Part shown: in pieces, positions 1 through 7,429 of the stretch | Numbering within the stretch: position 1 is the first letter of the stretch | How the letters are laid out: the number at the start of each line of letters is the position of its first letter | From: Thermogemmatispora sp042408735 | GTDB taxonomy: Bacteria > Chloroflexota > Ktedonobacteria > Ktedonobacterales > Ktedonobacteraceae | DNA length: 64,000 nt | Reading direction: 5' to 3' | Assembly: GCF_042408735.1 (NCBI RefSeq) | Contig: NZ_JBHOQV010000094.1 | Location: 1 to 64,000, forward strand | Made by a program: the position numbers and the translations under genes | Notes under the pieces: model-generated | Seen by the model: the letters and a program-made list of their open reading frames with translations, nothing else | Told to the model about the DNA's origin: nothing | Database searches by the model: none

Positions 1-137
1 GTTCCCTGGGCCACGCCGGCGCGGGCCACGATCTCGGAGATGGTCGTTGCTTCGAATCCTTTCTCGGCGAAGACCTCGCGCGAGATCCTGAGCAATTCGG
101 CCTTGCGTGCTTCGCGATTGCCTCGATTTGCTGCCAT
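1..137 (-). CDS. TetR-family transcriptional regulator, N-terminal fragment (runs off left edge)
   Basis: The first 45 residues are visible. They read as the TetR_N helix-turn-helix: a basic N-terminus (MAANRGNREARK), then the helix carrying VFAEKGFEATTISEIVARAG, the usual 'F.e.Gf..tt...Ia..aGv..gt' pattern. The ATG at 135-137 is preceded on the minus strand by AAGGTGA, a good ribosome binding site. TetR proteins bind DNA as dimers and are released by a small ligand bound in the C-terminal half, which lies outside the window, so neither ligand nor target can be guessed. Confidence 0.85.
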   Translation of the reverse strand, partial: MAANRGNREARKAELLRISREVFAEKGFEATTISEIVARAGVAQG

Positions 138-1234
138 TCCCTTCACCTTTGTGATCTCAATAAAGCAGATCCCTTGCTGGAGGTAGTAACGGTTGACGGA
201 ATATCCGATCACAGCCATCCAGCGAACCGCTGTTGTCCTGGCCCTGGTCTCCTTTCTTCCCGAAGGGAGCTTCCCCGGGGTGGGCGTGCTGGTCGGTATC
301 TGTTCCCTCCCTGTCCGAGGCAGGTTCATCATCCACACCAACCGTAGCCGGCGTCGGAGGTCCCCGGTATGAATCGTAGAGTAGTTGACACCTTGCCGAT
401 TGCCTGCCTGATCGCCGTCCGGCCCGGCTCCGTCAGTGTCCTCTTGCCGCCGGAGCCTGTTCGCCGAGCGATCGGCCTGGGTGCAGGTGGGCTTTGGTCG
501 CCAAGGCTGGCAACTTCCCTTCCGCGAACGTCAGCGGTTCTTGACTGGTGATCGTTCCTTCTTTCTGTGATAGACCCGTCCTTCTGTCGAAGATGAACTG
601 GGCCGGCTGGTCCACCACGTTCAGATGGGCAGCAGAAAAGTCCATGTCAAAGGCGATCACCTGGTTAGAGACGTTTCTGGTCCTCTCCTGTGCCTCTCTC
701 TGGCACCGATGGACCTCCCGGGGCATGCCGATCCGGATCGCCCTGATTGATGGCAGCCGCCTGCATCCTCACCTTCTTGCTAATAGCATAGCATACAAAC
801 ACGGCCATACGCCAGGCCGGGCCGGGTCCGGCGCTCTCGCGAGGCCAGGCGACGAGCGCTGTGGACCCGGCAACGAGCGCGGGAAGAAAAAACCGGTCCA
901 CCGCTCGCTCTGCGGGTCTCGGGCCTCGCCGCTTGTCAGCGAGCGAGCGGTGGACCGCAAAGGCGGACTGAGGGTGGCCGGCTCATGCTCCCTCCCCTCT
1001 CGACCTGGCCTATCCCGGTGCTCTGCAGGGGGGAGCGGCGATCGTTCTCGGTCGTGCGGCGGACAAGGCGGCCTGCCCGCAGAGTACCGAGGGAGAAGGT
1101 CAGCCTCTTGCCCAGCCTGAAGCGCTTTCAACAACGGGACGAGCGGCCCTCATTGTCCTGCGGCTCCACTGTCCTGCATGCCCTGGCCGGGCAAGGCCTG
1201 GATCCTCCTCTCCAGGGTCAGGTGTTCCATCTAG
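138..1234. other. Sparse 1.1 kb intergenic stretch, possible coding relics
   Basis: No ORF here has both a convincing start and family-like composition. A minus-strand reading around 433-726 gives a protein-like stretch (FDMDFSAAHLNVVD) and a neighbouring frame at 665-901 looks similar, so a decayed gene broken by a frameshift is possible, but I cannot name a family. The one clear element is the long hairpin at 894-957. Confidence 0.4.
894..957 (-). terminator. Strong intrinsic terminator, 17-bp stem
   Basis: Arms 894-910 and 941-957 are perfect 17-bp inverted repeats with a 30-nt loop. Read on the minus strand the stem is followed at once by G and six T (887-892), as expected for Rho-independent termination. 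It lies downstream of the HTH gene at 1235-1480 on the same strand and probably ends its transcript. Confidence 0.75.
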
Positions 1235-1480
1235 CTAGACACTGACCGCCGTCGTGCCGTGGATCAGAGCATCGAGGGTGCTCTTCTTGACGCGATAGCC
1301 TTGACGTTTCCCCCGGTGGGGAAGTAGGATAGCCTCGAGGGCGCCCGACTTGATCCAGCGCCGCACGGTGGTGTCGTCGACGCGCAGCCGCTGGGCCACC
1401 TCGCTGACGGTGAGCAGCTCGGTAGGAGGCTCCAGCTCGCGGCCTGTCATCTCCTCATGATGGGTACGGGTTCTTGCCAT
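1235..1480 (-). CDS. Excisionase-type helix-turn-helix DNA-binding protein
   Basis: The 81-residue product carries a MerR/excisionase-like HTH (HTH_17): LLTVSEVAQRLRVDDTTVRRWIKSGALEA, then a basic wing (RGKRQGYRVKKSTLDALI). This layout binds DNA through the HTH plus wing and occurs in phage excisionases and in many stand-alone small regulators of Actinobacteria and Chloroflexota. I start it at the ATG at 1478-1480 because AGGAGGAAGGAG lies just upstream; the longer open frame to 1591 has no such site. No integrase lies beside it, so a role in excision is not supported. The strong hairpin terminator at 894-957 lies downstream. The target is unknown. Confidence 0.8.
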   Translation of the reverse strand: MARTRTHHEEMTGRELEPPTELLTVSEVAQRLRVDDTTVRRWIKSGALEAILLPHRGKRQGYRVKKSTLDALIHGTTAVSV

Positions 1481-1856
1481 ATGTCTCTCCTTCCTCCTGA
1501 ATTCCCAAAAAGCACCTGCGGTATTCCCTGAACGGAGCAGCCTCCGTCTTACAACTAGCATACTGTAGTACGCAAAGAGGGTGTCTACCAACTGACGCCG
1601 CTCCGCGCGGCGGACTGCCGGAGGAGCGCTTCGGGAGGTCCCTGCCTGGCTGTGCGCGGCCCTGTCTGGCCTTGCCTGCCTGGCGAAACAGGGTCATGCA
1701 GGTCGGTGCCGGGCCTGCTGTGGTCAGCTTCCCTATGCTCCTCCCTTATATAATGATGATGCTCGCTTGAGATAATGCGGGTAATATGGTCTGGCAGAAA
1801 GCCAGAATTAGGCCATAGAGGCTCGTCGACGAGACCGGGAGGTGAGTAAGAAAAAG
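1481..1856. other. Divergent intergenic region
   Basis: It separates the minus-strand HTH gene from the plus-strand unknown gene. A TATAAT at 1749-1754 could be a plus-strand -10 box, but no good -35 stands 17 bp before it. A near-palindrome around 1559-1574 (GCATACT/AGTACGC) lies in the upstream region of the HTH gene. Nothing coding is supported. Confidence 0.4.
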
Positions 1857-2303
1857 ATGTCTGGCCAGTGTGCTGGCGGGACCAACTCGAACCTCGATGG
1901 AGAAAGAGGAGAGGGGCAGATGCCAGCTGAGGAGCAGGAGCAACTGAGGATTCCTTGCCGTCGGCAGGAAATACCGGCCTTCGAGGAGGAGGATGCGCGG
2001 ACCTATCTCGGTGAGCATCCTCCTCTGTACACCCTCTTCGGGACCAGGCCCAAGGTGGGCAGCGTGAGCTTTCTCTCCGTCTCAGAGGTCGCGGCACGCC
2101 TGGCCCGATGGCGGCCCCGGCAGAGCCTGGTTTCCTTGCTTGGGGAGCGAGCGCTGGTCTGTCTTGTCGAGCTGAGAGGACCGTTTCAGATCCACGACCC
2201 GCTGCGGCCGCTGGGGCGCGTGGTGCCCATCTTCTCGCGCCTCTACTTGCTCTTCGATGCCAGCGATGGAAGGCTGCTTACCTGGGTGCCCGCTGATCAA
2301 TAG
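1857..2303 (+). CDS. Hypothetical protein
   Basis: I do not recognise this 148-residue protein. The N-terminal third is polar and low in hydrophobics; the rest looks folded, with a compact segment (FLSVSEVAARLARW) and a hydrophobic end (PIFSRLYLLFDASDGRLLTW). No signal peptide or membrane helix is visible. Starts are uncertain: GTG 1842 sits directly on the Shine-Dalgarno GGGAGG and is unlikely; ATG 1857 lies 11 nt after GGGAGGTGA; ATG 1920 follows GAGGAGAGGGGCAG and would give 127 residues. Its 3' end overlaps the convergent oxidase gene by 26 bp, so the two transcripts can be mutually antisense there. Confidence 0.6.
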   Translation: MSGQCAGGTNSNLDGERGEGQMPAEEQEQLRIPCRRQEIPAFEEEDARTYLGEHPPLYTLFGTRPKVGSVSFLSVSEVAARLARWRPRQSLVSLLGERALVCLVELRGPFQIHDPLRPLGRVVPIFSRLYLLFDASDGRLLTWVPADQ

Positions 2304-3489
2304 CCCCAGGCTGGCGACTGCCCAGGGCATCGCGCTCGCGGAAGCGGGCCAGGCGAAAAGGCTGCAGCGAGACCAGCGGCTCCTCGCTGCAGATCAGGCT
2401 GCTGAGCAGCTCACCAAGCAAGGGACCGAATTTAAAGCCGTGGCCCGAGAGGCCCGTTGCAAAGACCACGCGCGGCTCATCGGGCAGGGAGTCGATAATG
2501 AAGTCGCCATCGGGACTCATGTCGTAGATGCATTTGCCAACATGGGCCAGATAGGCCCGCCGCAGGGCCGGGATCAACTCCTCCAGGTCGTGAATGGCCT
2601 GGCGAACAAGCTGCTGGCTGCGCGTGGGAGGCTCGCTTTCGTCGGGATCGATGGCCGGCCCGGTGGCATGAGAGGCCACTTTGAGCCAGGGTAGCCCCTC
2701 GCCGTTGGCGCTGTAGGTGCTGTGAATGGGCAGCCCATAGAGGTCGTTCGCCATAAAGGCGGGAAAACTATGGACGCCGAAGCTGGAGAGCGGCAACCCC
2801 CCAAAGTAGAGCAGGTATTGGCGGGTTGTCTGGACGGGCAGATGCAGCTCGCCAAGCAGCCGATGAACCCAAGGCCCGGTGGCCAGGACGATTCGGTCGG
2901 CACAGATGCTGCTTCCATCGGCCAGGCGCAGGCGCAGAGGCCGCTGTCGACCGCTGACATCGAGGGCACAGACGCGCGTTCTTTCGCAGATTTTGCCCCC
3001 CAGCTCGCTCACCAGTGCTTTGAGAGCGCGCAGGGCAGTCGAGGCATGGAGAATCCCCGCTTCCAGGTTATAGGTCAGAAGATCAAAGGCATGGGTCTCA
3101 AACTGCGGAAAGCGTCGGCGGCATTGTTGCTCGGGGAGTCGCTCTGTCGGCAGGCCCAAGGCCCGAAGGGTGCGATAGCTTTCCAGGGTAAAGCCATCGT
3201 CCTCATGGCCGAGCAGGAGTAGGCCCGTGCGCAGATAGAGTGTTCGCTTTGTGAGCTGTTCCAGTGCCATCCAGCGACTTAAACTGAGTATAACCATTTG
3301 AGAATAGAGGGAGTTAGCTCCGTATTCAAAGCGCAATAGACGCGAGGCTCCGTGAGAGGTAGAGCGCGGATGATCGACAACTTCCTGCTCCAACACGGTG
3401 ACGTGCTCTATGCCTCGGGCCAGCAGCGCATAGGCCGTCGCCAGTCCCACGATCCCCGCTCCCACGATGACAAAATGGTCTTGTTTCAC
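2278..3489 (-). CDS. Sarcosine oxidase / N-methyl amino acid oxidase family flavoenzyme
   Basis: A 403-residue FAD-dependent oxidase of the monomeric sarcosine oxidase (MSOX)/SolA family, which oxidises secondary amino acids to imines and yields H2O2. Visible are the N-terminal dinucleotide fold (GAGIVG, residues 10-15), an SHGASR segment near 46, K270 and H274 in LKVASH (matching the oxygen-activating Lys and substrate His of MSOX), and C320 in GKCIYDMSPDGDF, the Cys that carries 8-alpha-S-cysteinyl FAD in the family, then GLSGHGFKFGPLLGE near 346. Length fits MSOX (about 390). The start is GTG 3489 with AGGAGG 12 nt upstream. It has its own promoter (3532-3560). Substrate (sarcosine, N-methyltryptophan, pipecolate or other) cannot be fixed from sequence. 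Cytoplasmic, no signal peptide. Confidence 0.88.
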   Translation of the reverse strand: MKQDHFVIVGAGIVGLATAYALLARGIEHVTVLEQEVVDHPRSTSHGASRLLRFEYGANSLYSQMVILSLSRWMALEQLTKRTLYLRTGLLLLGHEDDGFTLESYRTLRALGLPTERLPEQQCRRRFPQFETHAFDLLTYNLEAGILHASTALRALKALVSELGGKICERTRVCALDVSGRQRPLRLRLADGSSICADRIVLATGPWVHRLLGELHLPVQTTRQYLLYFGGLPLSSFGVHSFPAFMANDLYGLPIHSTYSANGEGLPWLKVASHATGPAIDPDESEPPTRSQQLVRQAIHDLEELIPALRRAYLAHVGKCIYDMSPDGDFIIDSLPDEPRVVFATGLSGHGFKFGPLLGELLSSLICSEEPLVSLQPFRLARFRERDALGSRQPGAIDQRAPR

Positions 3490-3511
3490 GATCGTCTGGC
3501 GCCTCCTAGAA

Positions 3512-3544
3512 ATTCTGCTATATGGAATCCTAGTATAGCAGAAT
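3512..3544. repeat. 11-bp inverted repeat over the oxidase -10 box (candidate operator)
   Basis: ATTCTGCTATA (3512-3522) and TATAGCAGAAT (3534-3544) are perfect inverted arms with an 11-bp centre. The repeat covers the minus-strand -10 hexamer and the expected transcription start, a classic place for a repressor site. Confidence 0.65.
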
Positions 3545-3560
3545 ATACATTTTTAGTCAA
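3532..3560 (-). promoter_or_regulatory. Sigma-70-type promoter of the sarcosine-oxidase-like gene
   Basis: On the minus strand TTGACT (3560-3555), a 17-bp spacer, then TATACT (3537-3532). It differs from consensus at one base in each box. Confidence 0.75.
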
Positions 3561-3584
3561 TTGATAGCTATGACCTTCTCCTTG

Positions 3585-3612
3585 TTGAAAAGATAAAATG
3601 ATGCACTATAAA
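3585..3612 (+). promoter_or_regulatory. Candidate promoter for aroA
   Basis: TTGAAA (3585-3590), 16-bp spacer, TATAAA (3607-3612), in an AT-rich patch. It is the best plus-strand match upstream of aroA. Confidence 0.5.
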
Positions 3613-3937
3613 GTGTAGCACTGCTTGTATGTACAGTGTAATCCTTTTGTAAGGCCGGCGGAGGACATATGTCGTGCTGGCTGCCGATTACAAAGTTGCG
3701 TCGGCTGGCCTGCATGTCATCTCGCTTTGGCGCGCCTCTTGAGAAAAAGAGCGCCGACGTGATACTATCTTGCCTGAAGACAGGCTCCGACCCGCGGTCG
3801 ATGCGTGGGTGTGTGGGTGGAGCTGTTGACCAAGAGAAAGACGGCTCTGCTGCGCGGCGCATGGCCAGGCTGTGCTTCCTGGTGGTGCGCATGATAAGCA
3901 AGGCAGGCAAGATGCGCGCGTGAGCCAGGCAAGAGAG

Positions 3938-5305
3938 ATGGAACAACGAGACGCAAGAAGCACAGCGGCGGGCAAGCCGGGGCGCAGTCTCTCGATTGCG
4001 CCGACAACGTTGCTGCGGGGGGAACCGTCGTTTCCCTCTTCCAAGTACTATACCTTGCGTTACCTGTTGGCGGCAAGTCTGGCGGAGGGAGAGAGCCAGG
4101 TGCTCTTTCCTGCTCTCAGCGAAGACAGTGAGGCGCTCTTCCGTGGCTGTCGGGCCTTGGGGGCAGAGCTTACCTGGTTAGGAGCATCGGGTGAGCGCCT
4201 GCTGGTGAGGGGGGTAGGTCGGCCTCGGGCGGAGGGAGCGGTGACGATCAACGTCGGCAATGCGGGGGCGGTCCTGCGCCTCTTGCTCGGGGTGAGTGCC
4301 TGGCTGCCTCAGGTGACCTTTGTGACCGATCAGCCGCAGTCGCTGGGGCGCAGACCCAATCGCGAGCTGCTGCAGGCTCTGGAGTCGCTGGGGGTACGGG
4401 TTGAGGCTCAGGGGCCGGAGGGCTATCTGCCGATCACCCTCTATGGAGGCCAGCTACGCGGCGGGCATGTGGTGGTCTCGGGGGCGCGTAGCTCGCAGTA
4501 TCTTAGCGCCTTGCTCTTTCTTGCTCCTCTGCTGACCGAACCCTTGACGATCGAGGTTGTTGACGGCTTGACCTCTCAGGTGATGGTGCTGCTGACGCTC
4601 AAGGTGCTGCGTCAGGCAGGTATCGCCATCGAGCACGATCCGGCTCTGAGGCGCTTTCGGGTGCCGGCTCCTCAGCTCTACCGCGCTGGTACCTATGTAG
4701 TGCCTGGCGATTATCCTTCGGCGGCGGCGCTGCTGGCGGCCTGTGCGGCTATGCCCGATCCCGCCAGCGAGCTCCGGCTTGGGCGCTTGCCGGCTGGCGA
4801 GGAGGACGGGGAGGCGCTGGTAGCCGCTCTGCAGTCTATGGGCTGCGACCTTCAGCGTGAAGGGGAGATGTTGCGCGTGCGCGGTGGGCGGCCCCTGCGT
4901 GGGCTGGAGATGGATGGCAGCCGGGCGATCGACTGTATTCCTGTCCTGGTGGCCCTGGCCTGCTTTGCTGAGGGGCGCAGCGTCTTCTACAATGTGGAGA
5001 ATCTCCACTACAAGGAGTCAGATCGCATTAACGATCTCTGTGCCGAGTTGCTGCGTGCTGGCTGCCGGGTGACTCCCTTGCCGGACGCTATCGTGGTCGA
5101 TGGCCAGCCGGAGGGCGTCGAGGGAGGGGTCTGGGTCGATGGCCATAGCGACCATCGTCTGCTGCAGGCCCTGACGATCGTGGGAATGCGCAGCCGGCGC
5201 GGGCTGAGGTTGGGCGGCGTGGAGCATATTGCCAAAAGTTTCCCTCACTTCTTCTACGAGCTGCAGCGTCTGGGGGCAGTGGTCAGTCCTGCGCTTTCGT
5301 GGTAA
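3938..5305 (+). CDS. aroA: 3-phosphoshikimate 1-carboxyvinyltransferase (EPSP synthase)
   Basis: Transfers enolpyruvyl from PEP to shikimate-3-phosphate in the shikimate pathway; cytoplasmic. Family landmarks in order: SKYYTLR (K36, R41; usual SKS.SNR), NVGNAGA near 106-111, GRRPNREL, ARSSQYLSALL, VPGDYPSAAALLAACA, DCIPVLVALACFAEG, HYKESDR near 355, DGHSDHR near 402, and KSFPHFFYEL near 432. The catalytic and substrate-binding Lys, Arg, Ser-Gln, Glu-Ser-Asp-Arg and His-Arg positions are kept, but the usual NAGT reads NAGA, a residue at the glyphosate/PEP site. I chose ATG 3938 (455 residues, near the usual 430-450) over GTG 3872. No other shikimate genes are adjacent. Confidence 0.92.
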   Translation: MEQRDARSTAAGKPGRSLSIAPTTLLRGEPSFPSSKYYTLRYLLAASLAEGESQVLFPALSEDSEALFRGCRALGAELTWLGASGERLLVRGVGRPRAEGAVTINVGNAGAVLRLLLGVSAWLPQVTFVTDQPQSLGRRPNRELLQALESLGVRVEAQGPEGYLPITLYGGQLRGGHVVVSGARSSQYLSALLFLAPLLTEPLTIEVVDGLTSQVMVLLTLKVLRQAGIAIEHDPALRRFRVPAPQLYRAGTYVVPGDYPSAAALLAACAAMPDPASELRLGRLPAGEEDGEALVAALQSMGCDLQREGEMLRVRGGRPLRGLEMDGSRAIDCIPVLVALACFAEGRSVFYNVENLHYKESDRINDLCAELLRAGCRVTPLPDAIVVDGQPEGVEGGVWVDGHSDHRLLQALTIVGMRSRRGLRLGGVEHIAKSFPHFFYELQRLGAVVSPALSW

Positions 5306-5383
5306 ACTCTTGTCCAGATGGATGATAGAAAGCGTTATGTAGCTGAGTCTGCCTGAGTGTTCTAGCAGGGAAAGGACAGAGGG

Positions 5384-5692
5384 GTGTATCGATACAAAGG
5401 CTTTGATAGTGCCCAGTGCGGCGATAGTATCTCCGCCCTTGAGGCGGCCATCAATGCCTGGATGGAGGCCGAGCGCCCCCGCATCCGTCATGTCTGCCAG
5501 AGCGTGCTGAACAACCATATCCTGCTAAGCTTTGTCTATGAGGAGATGTCGGAGCTGGAGCAGCGCTTGCCGGCCCAGGCTCAGACCCAGGCCGGGAGCA
5601 CTCACTCGCGGCTGCTGGAGCTGGATGATGAGTGCTCCGAAGGTCCTCCGACCAATCCACAGCTACCGGTGATCCCGCCGGTCGTCCACTGA
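5384..5692 (+). CDS. Hypothetical protein, 102 residues
   Basis: Not recognised. The N-terminal 60 residues look folded: GFDSAQCGDSISALEAAINAW, then a hydrophobic strand in HILLSFVYEEMSELEQ. The last 35 residues are acidic and proline-rich. The pattern (short amphipathic helix, then 'hhlhSFvYee') recalls small proteins annotated near sporulation or shikimate genes, but I cannot assign a family. The start is GTG 5384 with AAAGGA 7 nt upstream. It lies 78 nt after aroA on the same strand and may share its transcript. Confidence 0.55.
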   Translation: MYRYKGFDSAQCGDSISALEAAINAWMEAERPRIRHVCQSVLNNHILLSFVYEEMSELEQRLPAQAQTQAGSTHSRLLELDDECSEGPPTNPQLPVIPPVVH

Positions 5693-6063
5693 CCAACTCA
5701 GCTCCCCGTGCAGGGGGCTTCGCTTCGCCTCTGATACAGGGTACGCTCTCGCTCTCCGCTGCCGTCCCGCTGGACCAGGAGCGCCGTGCCGGCGCAACAA
5801 CATGCGGCCTCCGGGTGGGGTGTCTCTGTCTCTGTCAGGATTGTTCTCCGCTTCCTTCTTTGCTCGCCCGCTGGCCGGGGGTGAGCGCTCCGCTCTCTGT
5901 CGCCTGCGGTGCCGGCTGGTCGGCTGGCTGTTGGCTAAGGTGGACCGTCATGATCAGCCAGATCCGGTGCTCCTGTTGGCCTGACTCATTGAAGTGACTA
6001 GCTAGTAGCAGTATATGGCTCGGCTCTTGCCCAAGTTCCGCTGAGCAGAGTCCAAGAGGTGCG
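5693..6063. other. Intergenic, no supported feature
   Basis: Plus-strand open frames here lack ribosome binding sites and family-like composition. No convincing promoter or terminator is visible. It separates the 102-residue protein from the radical SAM gene. Confidence 0.4.
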
Positions 6064-7356
6064 ATGAAGGAACCTTATCTTGTCTATACAACGGCGCGTG
6101 GGGAGGTCCTTGAAGAGCGAGGCTTGCGCGCGCTAGCTTTCGATGGGAGCCTTCTGCGGGCTGAGGAGCTGATCCCTCTTCCCGATGGGGCTACGCTTTC
6201 GATGCTTCCTGGTCGCTGGCCTGTGGGGTTGGACGCCAGCGGTCGGCCTCGCACGCTGCGGCGGCGGGGAGTCTGGGCCCTGGCGGCGCTGCTGCCGATT
6301 GGCTATACGCGCACCCATCTGCCGGCCTATAGCAAGGACCCTGATGGTGGACCCCTGCCCTTCTTTGGCTACTGTGCTGTGGCTGGCCTGAAAGGGCAGC
6401 TCTTTGTGGCGGCTCTGCGTACCGATGAGCCGCGCAAGTGGCATCCGCGGGCCTTCCCGCGCCGTACCCTGGAGCATCTTGTCCGAGAAAAGCTGGCGGC
6501 CTATCCCGATAATCGCATTGTAAAGCAGCACGCTCACTGTGCGCTGGACTACTATTGCCCTACGGCCAGCAATCTGTTTTTTGGTCGCTGGGAGATGGCT
6601 ATCGCGGTTTCTCCCGGCTGCAATGCCCGCTGTGTCGGTTGCATCTCGAAGCAGGAGGAGGAGCAGCTGATTTCACCCCAGGACCGCCTGACCTTTGTGC
6701 CGACGGTCGAGGAGATTGTGGAGGTGGCGGTTCCCCATCTGGAACAGGCCGAAGAGGCCATCGTGAGCTTTGGCCAGGGATGCGAGGGCGAGCCTTTGCT
6801 GCAGTGGCGACGCATCGAGCAGGCTATCCGCGAGATCCGCCGGCGCACAGATCGCGGGGTGATCAATATCAATACCAACGCCAGCAATCCGCGCTGGTTG
6901 CAGCGTCTCTATGATGCCGGCCTTGATATGCTGCGCGCCAGCACCATCTCTGGTCGAGAGGAGACCTATATGGCCTACTATCGACCGATCGGATATACGC
7001 TCGCCGACGTCAAAGAGTCGCTCAAGCGCGCGCGTGATGCCGGCGTCTATGCCTCAATCAACCTGCTTTGCTTCCCTGGGCTGATTGACCGTGAGCGCGA
7101 GGTGGAGGCTCTGCTAGCCTTTGTACGCGAGACGGGTCTGCGTCTGATCCAACTGCGCAATCTCAATATCGATCCAGAGCTGCTTTTGCCGCGCCTGCCC
7201 GCGCTGGATTCCCTGGGCAAGGCCCTGGGCATGCGTACCCTGATCGAGATCCTGCGTCGGGAGCTGCCCGAGGTTGAGATCGGCAACTTCTCGCGCCCGG
7301 TGAGGCGTTGTAGCGGTCAGCCGGCCAGGGCGGAGAAGACGGAAGCTGGGATCTGA
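6064..7356 (+). CDS. Radical SAM protein of unknown specificity
   Basis: 430 residues. The [4Fe-4S]-binding CxxxCxxC is clear at C186-C190-C193 (SPGCNARCVGCISKQ). It is followed by SFGQGCEGEPLL (a GxxGEPL-like SAM-contact region), ININTNASNP (strand 4-type motif), and a barrel tail (GVYASINLLCFPGLIDRE, then GLRLIQLRNLNIDP). These features match the radical SAM TIM barrel, related by eye to the MoaA/PqqE-like and 'radical SAM superfamily' group. The first 180 residues form a separate N-terminal region with extra Cys (C104, C159, C165) that I do not recognise; it might bind an auxiliary cluster. ATG 6064 follows AAGAGGTGCG. It faces the GT9 operon convergently, with only 73 nt between stops. 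Substrate unknown. Confidence 0.85.
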   Translation: MKEPYLVYTTARGEVLEERGLRALAFDGSLLRAEELIPLPDGATLSMLPGRWPVGLDASGRPRTLRRRGVWALAALLPIGYTRTHLPAYSKDPDGGPLPFFGYCAVAGLKGQLFVAALRTDEPRKWHPRAFPRRTLEHLVREKLAAYPDNRIVKQHAHCALDYYCPTASNLFFGRWEMAIAVSPGCNARCVGCISKQEEEQLISPQDRLTFVPTVEEIVEVAVPHLEQAEEAIVSFGQGCEGEPLLQWRRIEQAIREIRRRTDRGVININTNASNPRWLQRLYDAGLDMLRASTISGREETYMAYYRPIGYTLADVKESLKRARDAGVYASINLLCFPGLIDREREVEALLAFVRETGLRLIQLRNLNIDPELLLPRLPALDSLGKALGMRTLIEILRRELPEVEIGNFSRPVRRCSGQPARAEKTEAGI

Positions 7357-7429
7357 GCGGGGGCAGGGGCCAGCCCGTCTGTCTGGCTCGCTCTGTTCAC
7401 TGCCAGCGCGAGGCTCGCGCGGCTCGGCT

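Larger units (their letters stand above)
3490..3937. other. Divergent regulatory region between oxidase gene and aroA
   Basis: AT-rich compared with its surroundings, at least to about 3650. It contains the minus-strand promoter and palindrome of the oxidase gene and a likely plus-strand promoter for aroA. The plus-strand promoter lies about 320 nt before the chosen aroA ATG, so aroA would have a long leader, or a nearer promoter that I do not see. Confidence 0.6.

Noticed and set aside
433..726. Minus-strand frame with a TnpB/RuvC-like look (FDMDFSAAHLNVVD)
   Set aside because: Spacing differs from the RuvC-I motif and no other TnpB landmarks (zinc finger, RuvC-II/III) occur nearby; too weak to call a transposase.
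7405..7419. GCGCGAG-G-CTCGCGC palindrome between convergent radical SAM and GT9 genes
   Set aside because: One-base loop makes a poor hairpin and there is no T tract; probably chance in GC-rich DNA.
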